NCBI RefSeq assembly: GCF_900184895.1
Contig: NZ_FXZK01000001.1
Location: 1,178,001-1,242,000, forward strand
DNA from: Flavimaricola marinus
GTDB lineage: Bacteria > Pseudomonadota > Alphaproteobacteria > Rhodobacterales > Rhodobacteraceae
Direction of reading: 5' to 3'
Length of the DNA stretch: 64,000 bases
The number at the start of each line of letters is the position of its first letter. The stretch's first letter is position 1. Positions 18,289-33,085 of this stretch are shown piece after piece. A program made the position numbers and the translations under genes. Under the pieces are notes generated by a model. That model was given only the letters and a program-made list of their open reading frames with translations, did no database searches and was not told the origin of the DNA.

Positions 18289-19431
18289 CTAGTAGACGGG
18301 CTCCATCCGGGGATTGTCCGGCACTTCGCTGGAGATCGCCGGGATCGTCAGCAACGATGCAAACGCCAGCGCCGCGCGGGCAGAGCCGCCCATACGGGTC
18401 AACCAGCCCCCCACACCTCCGGCTTTGCGACCCTTGGCGATGGCCACGTTCGCGGCCTCCATCCGGTTCAGGTTCTTGACCCAGCGCGGGTGGTCGATAT
18501 CCAGCATCATCGGAAACACTTGACAGCTGATGTCGGAGGTCTTGCGGAACACTTCCTGCGCATACCACTTGGGATCGACGCCCAGCGCCTCGTGGAACGC
18601 GGGCCGCTGGTGATCGCGCACCCACATGGTCGAGAACACGGCCGTCAGAAAGAACTTGATCCACAGCTTGTTGGCAAAGCTCGTCGTCAGCTTGGGATCG
18701 GTCTTGAGCAGCAGCGCAAAGGCTTCACCGTGGCTGAACTCGTCGTTGCACCATTCCTTGAACCACTTGAAGATCGGGTGGAACCGCATCTCGGGATGCT
18801 GCTCCAGATGCCGGTAGATGGTGATATACCGCGCATAGCCGATCTTTTCCGACAGGTAGGTGGCGTAGTAGATGAACTTGGGCCGGAAATAGGTATATTT
18901 CTTGGCCTGCGTCAGAAACCCGAGGTTCACCGCGATCCCCGCTTCGCGCAGTGCATCGTTGATAAAGCCCGCATGCCGCGCCTCATCCCGCGCCATCAGT
19001 TGAAACAGCGTCGTGATATCCTCATTCGAGCCGCGCCGCTTCATCTCCTTGTACAGAACGCAGCCCGAGAATTCGGCGGTGCAGGACGAGATCAGAAAGT
19101 CGATGAACTCGGCCTTGAGCTTCGGCTCCATGCCGTCCCAGTCGACGGTGTCCCAGTCTTCGTTCTTTTTGAAGTGCCCCTTGTTAGGGTCGGCCTTCAT
19201 CTGGGCGATCAGCACGTCCCATTCGGCGCGGACGGGTGTCACGTCGATGGCGTCCATCTCGTCGAAATCGGTGGTGTAGAACCGCGGCGTCAGCAGCGTG
19301 TTCTGCATCGCCACATTGGTGGCCTCTTCGTTGGTCAGCGGCGGCAGCGCCTCCTGCCGCGCAATCGCCTCTTCGGCGGTCGCGGCGGTCGAGGAATGCA
19401 GCGCTTCGTTGTCGCGGGAATGGGCGTTCAT
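18289..19431 (-). CDS. acsF: Mg-protoporphyrin IX monomethyl ester oxidative cyclase, aerobic
   Basis: A 380-aa di-iron enzyme that uses O2 to form the isocyclic E ring. The carboxylate/His ligand segments are present: EFSGCVLYKEMKRR, MARDEARHAGF and WCNDEFSHGEAF. LTPRFYTTDFDEMD and GHFKKNEDWD are also typical. The start at 19431 overlaps the upstream stop (ATGA). It is the only cyclase gene in the window, pointing to oxygen-dependent bacteriochlorophyll synthesis. Confidence 0.97.
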   Translation of the reverse strand: MNAHSRDNEALHSSTAATAEEAIARQEALPPLTNEEATNVAMQNTLLTPRFYTTDFDEMDAIDVTPVRAEWDVLIAQMKADPNKGHFKKNEDWDTVDWDGMEPKLKAEFIDFLISSCTAEFSGCVLYKEMKRRGSNEDITTLFQLMARDEARHAGFINDALREAGIAVNLGFLTQAKKYTYFRPKFIYYATYLSEKIGYARYITIYRHLEQHPEMRFHPIFKWFKEWCNDEFSHGEAFALLLKTDPKLTTSFANKLWIKFFLTAVFSTMWVRDHQRPAFHEALGVDPKWYAQEVFRKTSDISCQVFPMMLDIDHPRWVKNLNRMEAANVAIAKGRKAGGVGGWLTRMGGSARAALAFASLLTIPAISSEVPDNPRMEPVY

Positions 19432-19724
19432 GACATCACCTCTTCGGAGAATGAGAACTCGCAGAGTTCCATGAATTCGAAATCGCCCGTGGCGCGAGTC
19501 CACATACGCTCCAGCCGGGAGGCGCGGGTGATCGTCGCGAGCCGCTTTTCCTCGACCAGTTCGCCGTAGGGCGCCATGATTTCCGGCCCCTGGACCTGCA
19601 CGGTGTCGCCCGGATAGACCACGGCCCCGTTGTCGAACCGCACATGCGCCGACAGCTCCTCAAAACGGTGGCTCACCGTGACGGTGCAGGGCGCCGTCTC
19701 TGTTTCTCTGAATACCAGTCCCAT
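19428..19724 (-). CDS. Small PGC protein between puhC and acsF, unknown function
   Basis: A 98-aa soluble protein beginning MGLVFRETETAP, without a signal peptide or membrane segment. It is acidic overall, with a predicted beta-rich start (CTVTVSHRF, VRFDNGAVVYPGDTVQVQGPEI) and a C-terminus ending EFSFSEEVMS. An AAAGGGA site precedes ATG 19724, and its stop overlaps the acsF start, so it is translationally coupled to the cyclase. An accessory role for the cyclase is an inference from this coupling only. I do not recognise a domain. Confidence 0.8.
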   Translation of the reverse strand: MGLVFRETETAPCTVTVSHRFEELSAHVRFDNGAVVYPGDTVQVQGPEIMAPYGELVEEKRLATITRASRLERMWTRATGDFEFMELCEFSFSEEVMS

Positions 19725-19785
19725 GTTCGTTCCCTTTCGGTTCAAGCGGCTGGATGGCTGGTCCGCCGCGGTGTCATTCGGATCT

Positions 19786-20250
19786 TCAGTTCAAGAGATT
19801 GCCAAAGGCGGCGACGTTGTCCGCCCCGTAGCCGATCAGTTCGACCGTCAGCCCGGAGCTGTCGTCGATAATCGAGATGTTGCCGTTGCCCCGCCGTGCA
19901 ATCCGCACCGGCGCGTCCGGAGCGAGCCCCAGCGTGTGCCGCTCGCGCTTGATCACCATGCCGACGACCCCGATGAACCCGGATTTCTCGTCCGATGAGG
20001 CGGCGATCACCGTCCCCGTGGTATCGGTGACCACATAGGCCCCGTTTCGATCTCCTAGGAGCACAACGGACCGCTCTTGCACGATCGGCGCTTCTGCGAG
20101 CACACCGACCTTCGGCATTCCCGACAGTTGCGCATAGCCGACGAGCCCGACCGCCCCGAGCATCAGCGCGAACATGGCGTAGACCAGCGGCCGTGGCACC
20201 ATCTCTTCGGCTGCGTGCTTCATCGGGATGCCTTGATTGAAGGTTGGCAT
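19786..20250 (-). CDS. puhC: Photosynthetic complex assembly protein PuhC
   Basis: A 154-aa protein with one N-terminal membrane helix (PLVYAMFALMLGAVGLVGYA) and a periplasmic domain. The segments VVLLGDRNGAYVV, FIGVVGMVIKRER, APVRIARRGNG and NISIIDDSSGLTVEL fit the PuhC family, needed for efficient light-harvesting 1 and reaction-centre assembly. Start at 20250 with an AGGAGG ribosome-binding site. It lies 11 nt after puhB. Confidence 0.92.
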   Translation of the reverse strand: MPTFNQGIPMKHAAEEMVPRPLVYAMFALMLGAVGLVGYAQLSGMPKVGVLAEAPIVQERSVVLLGDRNGAYVVTDTTGTVIAASSDEKSGFIGVVGMVIKRERHTLGLAPDAPVRIARRGNGNISIIDDSSGLTVELIGYGADNVAAFGNLLN

Positions 20251-20261
20251 GGCGGTGCCTC

Positions 20262-20906
20262 CTATTCTGCTGCGACGGCGGTGCCGCCCGTGGTGTCTGC
20301 ATCCAGACGCTCGACCTTGGGTTCCGCGACCCGCGTCTCTGCGGCCTCGGCAAAGATCCGGGCGACATTGGCGGCGTCCGGGATGCAGCGCAGAGCTGGC
20401 TGGGTATGCGCCATCCGCCACGGCCGGATGTGCGGCCATGTCATGGCATAGCTGAGCCGGACGTCACCGATCAGCTCGAACGCCAAGGTGCCGGTGCCGC
20501 CCTTGCGCAGATCCAGCTGAGCGTTGCCGATCTGGGTGTAGGGCAGGTTCAGCGTCATGGTCAGCGCCGCCCCGATCCGCATCGCCACCCTCTTGTTCGT
20601 GAGCGTATAGACGGCCGACCGCGCCTGAATCGTCGCCAGCCCGTAGATCATCCCGCAAGACACCAGCCCGATCACCACGAAGGGGATCGCATGGCCCAGC
20701 GCCACCGACAGTGGAAACTGCGTCGACGACACGCCGACCCGCCAGATGATCAGCAGCACGAAGTATCCGGCGATCCAGTGCAGCCCCATCGCTTCGCGTG
20801 CCAGACGACCGGGCAGCGGGCTTCCCTGCCAGAGAATGTGCTCTCCCTCGGGCAACCGCTCTGGCAGGCCGCGAATGGGTTCAACTTTGAAATCGTCATG
20901 GCTCAT
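20262..20906 (-). CDS. puhB: Photosynthetic complex assembly protein PuhB
   Basis: A 214-aa membrane protein that starts with the family signature EPIRGLPERLPEGEHILWQG. It continues with about three membrane segments (WIAGYFVLLIIWRV, PFVVIGLVSCGMIYG) and a PH-like domain (YTLTNKRVAMRIGAAL). In Rhodobacter capsulatus PuhB acts as a dimeric reaction-centre assembly factor. It follows puhA by 69 nt. Confidence 0.93.
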   Translation of the reverse strand: MSHDDFKVEPIRGLPERLPEGEHILWQGSPLPGRLAREAMGLHWIAGYFVLLIIWRVGVSSTQFPLSVALGHAIPFVVIGLVSCGMIYGLATIQARSAVYTLTNKRVAMRIGAALTMTLNLPYTQIGNAQLDLRKGGTGTLAFELIGDVRLSYAMTWPHIRPWRMAHTQPALRCIPDAANVARIFAEAAETRVAEPKVERLDADTTGGTAVAAE

Positions 20907-20975
20907 GGCAGGTTCCCTTGTCGTCTCGTTTCGCGCGTCCCCGGCTGGCTGAGCCGGGGACGACAGTCGGCGGAT

Positions 20976-21749
20976 TTACAGTTGCGGGCCGGTCCGCTCC
21001 GGCGTGGCATAGAGCGTGCCGCCGGCGAAGTAGGCCATGATCTTTTCCTCTTCGAGGAGCGTGATCTCGTCGGCCTTTCTGGTCGTCGGAATGTCCGCGA
21101 AGTTGTGGCTGTAGAGCGAGCGCACGGTCACTCTGTCAGACCCGATCCGGCACATGTTGATCGGGATCAGCCGGGTCTGGCCGGTGCCTTCGGGGTTCAT
21201 GTCCATCGACAGGAAGCGCACCATGCTTTCCGGCACATCGACCCACATGTCGGTGATCCGGCCCATGACCTCGCCGTCTCCGGCCACCACGGCCTTGCCG
21301 CGCGGATCGCGCCCGGCAGAGTGCCTGAAATCGGGCAGCGTCGACATCGGTCGGATCTTGGCATGGCCATGCCCGTCGAGTTCCGGCACGTCGCGCCGCG
21401 GCGCCCAAGCCGCCGGGCCAACACCGTCGACCATCGGATTGCCGGTGGGCACATAGGGTGCGCCGTTCGAGACCGAGGTTCGCGCCAGCGCCAGATCGGC
21501 CCTGTCGCCGCGCTGCCCCGAGGGTACCGTCAGCTCGCCCCGCCCATGCGGCAGGGTGAACGTCTTGTCCCCCGGCACAGGGAACGGCCCCTGATTGGCA
21601 GAGGCGTCGCCGTCGTCGTCGACCAGCGGATAGCCTTCGCGCATGTTCTCGGTTTGCAGGTAGTAGACCAGCCCGGCGAAGAAAATCCAGAACATCCAGA
21701 TTGCTGCGCTCGCCAGATCAAAATCCCCGAAGAATGTGTTGCCGACCAT
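20976..21749 (-). CDS. puhA: Reaction centre H subunit
   Basis: A 257-aa protein. One N-terminal transmembrane helix (AAIWMFWIFFAGLVYYLQ) is followed by NMREGYPLVDDDG and a cytoplasmic PRC-barrel domain with PDFRHSAGRDPRGKAVV, GRITDMWVDVPESMVRFL, IPINMC and EEEKIMAYFAGG. It caps the L/M core and guides proton uptake to QB. It lies 19 nt downstream of lhaA in the bchF superoperon. Confidence 0.97.
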   Translation of the reverse strand: MVGNTFFGDFDLASAAIWMFWIFFAGLVYYLQTENMREGYPLVDDDGDASANQGPFPVPGDKTFTLPHGRGELTVPSGQRGDRADLALARTSVSNGAPYVPTGNPMVDGVGPAAWAPRRDVPELDGHGHAKIRPMSTLPDFRHSAGRDPRGKAVVAGDGEVMGRITDMWVDVPESMVRFLSMDMNPEGTGQTRLIPINMCRIGSDRVTVRSLYSHNFADIPTTRKADEITLLEEEKIMAYFAGGTLYATPERTGPQL

Positions 21750-21768
21750 GACTATTGTCCTCCTTTGG

Positions 21769-23199
21769 TCAGGTCGGGAATTCGGTCAGCTCGAGCTTGA
21801 CCGATTCCCGCGTCGTCAATGCCGTGGTCCGCACGAGCGGCCCAAGGGCGATGAGGGTGATGAACAGAAGGCCGATCTCGGTGTGGTAGACGACCGAGTA
21901 GCCGGTGGCAGGCGTGGCGAGCGCCTCTCCGAGCATGCCGTTCCCTGCGGCATGATTGACGAGGTCACGCACGGTGCCCCCGATGAAGATCGATATGCCG
22001 GCGCCGGTGGCCTGCGCGGCCCCCCAGACGCCCAGCGCGAGCCCGCGCCCCGCCGCACCGCTGACCGGGACGGTCATCGCGGCGGTGAGAGTGGAGACCG
22101 CAAACAGGCCGGAGCCGAGCCCGATGAGCCCGGCCCCTGCAAAGAACAGCACGGGCGAATTGAGCGGCGAGGAAAAGATCACCGCCGCGAAGGCCACGAT
22201 CCCGAACAGGATGCCGCGCCCGCACAGCCGGTAGGGATCATGCCCCTTGCTCAACCACCGCGCGGCCAGTGCCAGACCGATCAGTGCCCCGCCTGCCCAC
22301 ATCGCCGTCAGCAAGGTGGTGGCCGAGACCGACAGCCCGAGAATCTCGCCGCCGTAGGGTTCGAGCAGCACGTCCTGCATGTTGAACGCCAGCGTTCCGA
22401 GGAACACCACCGTCACCAACCGCACGACGTCGTTCTCACGCGAGAAATCCGCCCATGCGGTGAAGAAGACCGGCTTTGGCGCGGTCCGCTCCGCCTTGCT
22501 CATCGGCGAGAGCTTTTCCTGCTTCCACAGGGCGATCACGTTCAGGAGCAGGGTCACGACCGCCGCCCCCTGCACCACCTGCACCAGCCGCAGCGCCGAG
22601 TAATCGCTCAGCAGCGTCCCGATGATCAGCGCGGAGAACGCCATCCCCAGGAGATACATCACGTAGAGCAGCGACACGACCTTGGTCCGGGTGTCGTCCG
22701 AGGCCCGATCCGCCGCCAGCGCGAGGCCCGCGGTCTGCGTCATGTGCATCCCGAGCCCGGTCAGCAGGAACGCCACCGCAGCGGCCACCTGTCCGATCCC
22801 CGTAGCGTCGATGGCGCTGTCACCGGCCAGCACCAGAAGCGCCATCGGCATGATCGCCAGACCGCCGAATTGCCACATGGTGCCGAACCAAAGGTAGGGC
22901 ACCCGCTTCCACCCGATGGCGGAGCGGTAGTTGTCGGACTGAAATCCGAGGATCGCCCGGAACGGGGCGATCAGCACCGGGATCGCGATCATCCCGGCCA
23001 CGATGCTCGCCTGAACCGAAAGCTCGACGATCATCACCCGGTTGAGCGTGCCAAGCAGCATGACCCCGGCCATGCCCACGCTGATCTGGAACAGCGCCAG
23101 CCGCAGCAATTGCTTGAGCGGCAGCCCCTCGCTCGCCGCATCGGCAAAGGGCAGCGCCTTCGACGTCAGGGTCTTGAGCAGATTGGCGCGAAAGATCAT
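21769..23199 (-). CDS. lhaA: LhaA, LH1 assembly protein (PucC-family MFS)
   Basis: A 476-aa, 12-helix member of the BCD/PucC family in the major facilitator superfamily. The TLNRVMIVEL segment near helix 1, APFRAILGFQSDNYRSAIGWKRVPYLW and MQDVLLEPYGGEILG are diagnostic. LhaA is thought to deliver bacteriochlorophyll to, or shield, LH1 subunits during assembly. Its start overlaps the bchM stop. A shorter paralogue is encoded at 35568. Confidence 0.94.
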   Translation of the reverse strand: MIFRANLLKTLTSKALPFADAASEGLPLKQLLRLALFQISVGMAGVMLLGTLNRVMIVELSVQASIVAGMIAIPVLIAPFRAILGFQSDNYRSAIGWKRVPYLWFGTMWQFGGLAIMPMALLVLAGDSAIDATGIGQVAAAVAFLLTGLGMHMTQTAGLALAADRASDDTRTKVVSLLYVMYLLGMAFSALIIGTLLSDYSALRLVQVVQGAAVVTLLLNVIALWKQEKLSPMSKAERTAPKPVFFTAWADFSRENDVVRLVTVVFLGTLAFNMQDVLLEPYGGEILGLSVSATTLLTAMWAGGALIGLALAARWLSKGHDPYRLCGRGILFGIVAFAAVIFSSPLNSPVLFFAGAGLIGLGSGLFAVSTLTAAMTVPVSGAAGRGLALGVWGAAQATGAGISIFIGGTVRDLVNHAAGNGMLGEALATPATGYSVVYHTEIGLLFITLIALGPLVRTTALTTRESVKLELTEFPT

Positions 23200-23888
23200 G
23201 GCCTTTGGCTTTCGAAAGTGAACGCGTTCGAGATGTAGAAGCCCGAGTTGACCCGGCCGACATCGGCCAGATGCCCGGCGAGGCCGGTGTCATGAATCGC
23301 CCGCTGCACATCCTTGGAGGCATGCGGGATCATGACCGGCGACCGATCCTTGCGCGGGAACAGCTTGCCGATGCGGAACATCGCCATCAGCAGCGGCGTG
23401 CGCGGGGCGAGTGTGAACACGAACTTCCCGGACAGACGCGGGGTCATCCGCCCCATGATCTGCGCCAGATCATTCGAGGTGTAATAGATCATCGAATCCA
23501 TCGCGAGCGCATGGTCGAACTGGCCCAGCGCCGGGTCGGTCATATCGCCCGAGCGCCAGTCGATCCTGCCGGCCAGCCCCTCCGGCATGCGCTTCTGCGC
23601 GATCTCGACCAGCGCGGGCGAGATGTCGATGGCCAGCACATCCGCGCCACGGGCCGCCAGCTCCACCGCCATCGCCCCCGTGCCGCAACCGGCATCCAGA
23701 ATGCGCAGACCGGTCAGATCGGCGGGCACCTGATCGAGCATCAGAGCCCGCATCTTGTCCCGGCCGGCACGCACCGTGGCCCGCACCCCCGACACCGGGG
23801 CGTCAGAGGTCAGACGCTCCCAGACGGTGGTGGCCGAGCGGTCGAAGTAATCCTCGACCCGGGTCAAAGTGGTGGCATAGGCGGACAT
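23196..23888 (-). CDS. bchM: Mg-protoporphyrin IX O-methyltransferase
   Basis: A 230-aa SAM-dependent methyltransferase. The SAM loop is ILDAGCGTGAMAVELAARG near residues 64-82, and the YFDRSATTVWERL start and MDSMIYYT segment are typical of BchM. It methylates the C13 propionate of Mg-protoporphyrin, making the AcsF substrate. Start at 23888 with AGGAGG upstream. The 96-nt gap to bchL contains no gene. Confidence 0.95.
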   Translation of the reverse strand: MSAYATTLTRVEDYFDRSATTVWERLTSDAPVSGVRATVRAGRDKMRALMLDQVPADLTGLRILDAGCGTGAMAVELAARGADVLAIDISPALVEIAQKRMPEGLAGRIDWRSGDMTDPALGQFDHALAMDSMIYYTSNDLAQIMGRMTPRLSGKFVFTLAPRTPLLMAMFRIGKLFPRKDRSPVMIPHASKDVQRAIHDTGLAGHLADVGRVNSGFYISNAFTFESQRP

Positions 23889-23984
23889 TTCAGCGCCTCC
23901 TATCGAGGCGCTGCGTGCGCGACAGGCGGTTGCCTGCAAACGCCGAAAGCGGCACCCGGTTGGATTGTGCGGAACGCTTGATCA

Positions 23985-28531
<4,547 letters not shown>

Positions 28532-28542
<11 letters not shown>

Positions 28543-30100
28543 AGTGGGCCTTTGCCTCATACAGCGTCTCGACGCTGATCTGGTTGATGCCCTTCTCGAT
28601 AGCGAAGGTCTCGGTATTGCGGCGCGCCTTGCCGCGCACAAAGAACGGGATCTTCTTCAGTTCGCGTTCGGCATCCGACAGCCAGACGACGTTCTCGTCC
28701 GTCACCGCGTCTGGCAAAGGCACTCCGTTGTCCTTCATCTTGGCGGGCAAACTCCCGCCGGAGGCATCCGCACTATCCACCCGCGCCTGCGCCTTGGCAC
28801 CATGGTGCGAGGGGCCGGCTGCGTCGTGGAACTCGAAATCCTCGCGGAACATCGCCAAGAGGTGCTCTTCCAACCCCATCACGAGGGGATGGATCAAGGT
28901 GTCGAACAACACGTTCGCGCCCTCGAATCCCATGACCGGCGAATAGCGGGCCGGGAAATCCTGAACGTGCACCGGGGCCGAGATCACGGCGCAGGGAATA
29001 CCCAGACGCTTGCCGATGTGCCGCTCCATCTGAGTGCCGAGGATCATCTCGGGTGCGGCCGCCTCGATCGCAGCCTCGACTTCGAGGTAGTCGTCGGTGA
29101 TCAGCGGCGCGACGCCGTAGTCCTTGGCCATGGCCCGCAGGGGCCTCGCCATTTCGCGATTGTAGCAGCCCATGCCGACAACCTCGAAACCCATCTCGTC
29201 ACGCGCCACGCGGGCCATCGCCATCACGTGACTGCCGTCCCCGAACAGGAACACCCGCTTGCCGGTGAGGTAGGTGCTGTCCACCGACGATGACCACCAC
29301 GGCAGCCTAAGGCGGCTTTCGTCACGGGCGACCGGTTTGCCCGAAAGGCGCGCAATTTCCGCGATGAAGTCGCGGGTGCCGCCGACGCCGATGGGCAGGA
29401 CGCTGGTATAGGACTGGTCGTGGGTCTTCTCCAGCCAGCGGGCTGCCGCCTCGCCGGTTTCCGGATAGAGCAACACGTTGAAATGGGCCGCCGGCAACCG
29501 TGCAATATCGGCGGGCGTGGCGTTCAGGGGTGCGACCACATTGACCTGCACTCCGAGCTCGGACAGCAGGCCGGTGATCTCTTCGACATTGTCGCGCGCC
29601 CGGAAGCCGAGCGCCGTAGGCCCGAGAATGTTGCAGCTTATGCGACTGGTCCGCTCTTGCGGCTGCGCGAGCGTGCGCACGATCTGAAACAGCGTCTCAT
29701 CCGCGCCGAAGTTTTCCTTGCGCTGGTAGGACGGCAGTTCGAGCGGGATCACCGGAATGCCCAGATCCATCGTTTCGGCCATGCCGCCAGGGTCATCCTG
29801 GATCAACTCGGCCGTGCAGGAGGCTCCGACGATGATCGCTTGCGGATCGAACCGCTCGACCGCCTCCTTGCAGGCGGTCTTGAACAGGTTGGCCGTATCG
29901 GCCCCGAGATCCCGCGCCTGAAAGGTGGTGTAGCTGACCGGCGGGCGGTGATTGCGCCGCTCGATCATGGTGAACAGCAGGTCGGCATAGGTGTCGCCCT
30001 GCGGCGCGTGCAGCACATAGTGCAGGCCCTTCATCGCGGTGGCGACGCGCATGGCCCCGACATGGGGCGGGCCTTCGTATGTCCAGACGGTGAGCTTCAT
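28532..30100 (-). CDS. bchB: Light-independent protochlorophyllide reductase, BchB subunit
   Basis: A 522-aa NifK-like subunit starting [18 protein letters not shown]. It forms the catalytic heterotetramer with Bch[19 protein letters not shown] carries a cluster-region cysteine, and the C-terminal [20 protein letters not shown] domain is typical. The ribosome-binding site is weak. Upstream lies repeat copy E. Confidence 0.96.
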
Positions 30101-30106
30101 GTCGGG

Positions 30107-30163
30107 CAGCCGGGGGCGCTTTGCCCCCCGGACCCCCAAACCGTATTTGCGGCCAAAAGAAAC
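30107..30163 (-). repeat. GC-rich palindromic repeat, divergent copy E
   Basis: On the minus strand this reads TTTCTTTTGGCCGCAAATAC, then GGTTTGGGGGTCC and a GGGGGGC-AAA-GCGCCCCC hairpin. The order (TTCTTT..GG, AAATA, G-rich arm, GC hairpin) matches copies A-D with base changes. It fills the bchN-bchB gap. Confidence 0.6.
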
Positions 30164-30164
30164 A

Positions 30165-31946
<1,782 letters not shown>

Positions 31947-31999
31947 TCACGTTCCCTAGACCGGTTGTTAGTCCGAGACTATGGGTCCAAATGCCGATG

Positions 32000-32017
32000 T
32001 GTCAACTTTAAGTTACA
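32000..32017. promoter_or_regulatory. PpsR/CrtJ site over the bchF promoter
   Basis: TGTCAACTTTAAGTTACA is a perfect TGT-N12-ACA. On the minus strand its right end provides TTGACA (-35), followed after 16 bp by CATAGT (31978-31983) as a -10, placing the bchF start about 30 nt upstream of its ATG. Confidence 0.85.
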
Positions 32018-32121
32018 TGTTTGCGCGGCAGGCGCATCTGGTGACGCCACGACAGATTTACGCATGAAGTGCTTACTTTACAGCGTGTTGGTCAGATTTA
32101 TCCCCGAGATCGGCAGATAAT

Positions 32122-32139
32122 TGTCAAGCTATACTTACA
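32122..32139. promoter_or_regulatory. PpsR/CrtJ site upstream of ppaA
   Basis: TGTCAAGCTATACTTACA is a second perfect TGT-N12-ACA, 104 bp from the first. The pair in the 286-bp bchF-ppaA gap could support looping between distant sites. The rest of the gap holds no gene. Confidence 0.82.
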
Positions 32140-32231
32140 GCAGACTAGCGCTTTCATCATATAGCCGGTTATAGTATGTCAGCCTTGGATGACAGCCATG
32201 AGGACTGTTCGATCACCGGGGGGGCCATCAG

Positions 32232-33050
32232 ATGTCTGAAGGATCCAGAAATGCAGCGGAGCCCCGAATCGGGGATCAGTCGCATGTGGATCAGTCGTCT
32301 GAAGAGCGCCCGTATCAGGAGGCCGCGCTAAAGGCCTATTGCGCGGCGCATGATCTCGAACCGGAATGGCTGGCAAAACTGATCGTGGCCTGTCTGGCGG
32401 TGCCGGGCTCTACACATGTCGCGGTGGCGAAACAGATGCAGCAATCGGGGATCGATGCGGTCTCGATCGCAGAGCGTTACGTGCCCGCCGCAGCCCGCCT
32501 TCTTGGTGAACAATGGTGCTCGGATCAGTCTGATTTCGCCCGCGTGACGGTGGGCTGTTCTCGGCTTCACCGGGTGCTGCGCGACGTGGCGACCGCTTGG
32601 CGCGGCCCCGAGTTGACCGACCCGTCGGCGCAGTCCTTGCTCATTGTCGTGGAGAGCGGCACCTACCATACGCTCGGGGCGACCGTCCTGAGCGGTGCGC
32701 TTCGTCGCAGCGGATTTGCGGTCCGGCTGCTGGTGGGCGCCGAGCAGGCGGACCTCGAGGCGCACCTGCAGAATTCCGATTACGCAGCGGTGTTTATATC
32801 GGCTTCCGGGGTCGAAAGCCTTGAAACCGTGCGCCGTTTCGTGGATTTGATCCGCAATGTCGCGTCTTTGAAGCTGCCGGTGGTGATCGGCGGACCCATC
32901 ACGAGGGCCGATGAAACAACAGCACATGAGATACTCGTTTTGACTGGGGCAGACTATTGCACGGACGATCCAAATGAGGCGCTCGACCTATGCGGCCTTG
33001 CGCAACACAAGAGGGCGGAGCCAATGACCGGCTCGACGCAGCGGGCCTGA
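32232..33050 (+). CDS. ppaA: PpaA/AerR, B12-domain antirepressor of PpsR
   Basis: A 272-aa soluble protein with a SCHIC-type cobalamin-binding domain: WLAKLIVACL, then SIAERYVPAAARLLGEQWCSD, an SGTYHTLGATVLSGALRRSGF segment whose His is the expected cobalamin ligand, and VVIGGPITR. In Rhodobacter AerR/PpaA binds B12 in response to light and redox state and modulates PpsR/CrtJ. It lies directly upstream of ppsR, 35 nt apart. Confidence 0.93.
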   Translation: MSEGSRNAAEPRIGDQSHVDQSSEERPYQEAALKAYCAAHDLEPEWLAKLIVACLAVPGSTHVAVAKQMQQSGIDAVSIAERYVPAAARLLGEQWCSDQSDFARVTVGCSRLHRVLRDVATAWRGPELTDPSAQSLLIVVESGTYHTLGATVLSGALRRSGFAVRLLVGAEQADLEAHLQNSDYAAVFISASGVESLETVRRFVDLIRNVASLKLPVVIGGPITRADETTAHEILVLTGADYCTDDPNEALDLCGLAQHKRAEPMTGSTQRA

Positions 33051-33085
33051 CAAGTGCGGGTGCTTTGTCACGGGACGGCCTCGCA

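Noticed and set aside
32060-32085. Third PpsR-like site (TGA-N12-ACA) in the bchF-ppaA gap
   Set aside because: The first triplet is TGA rather than TGT, and similar half-matches are common in AT-rich spacers.
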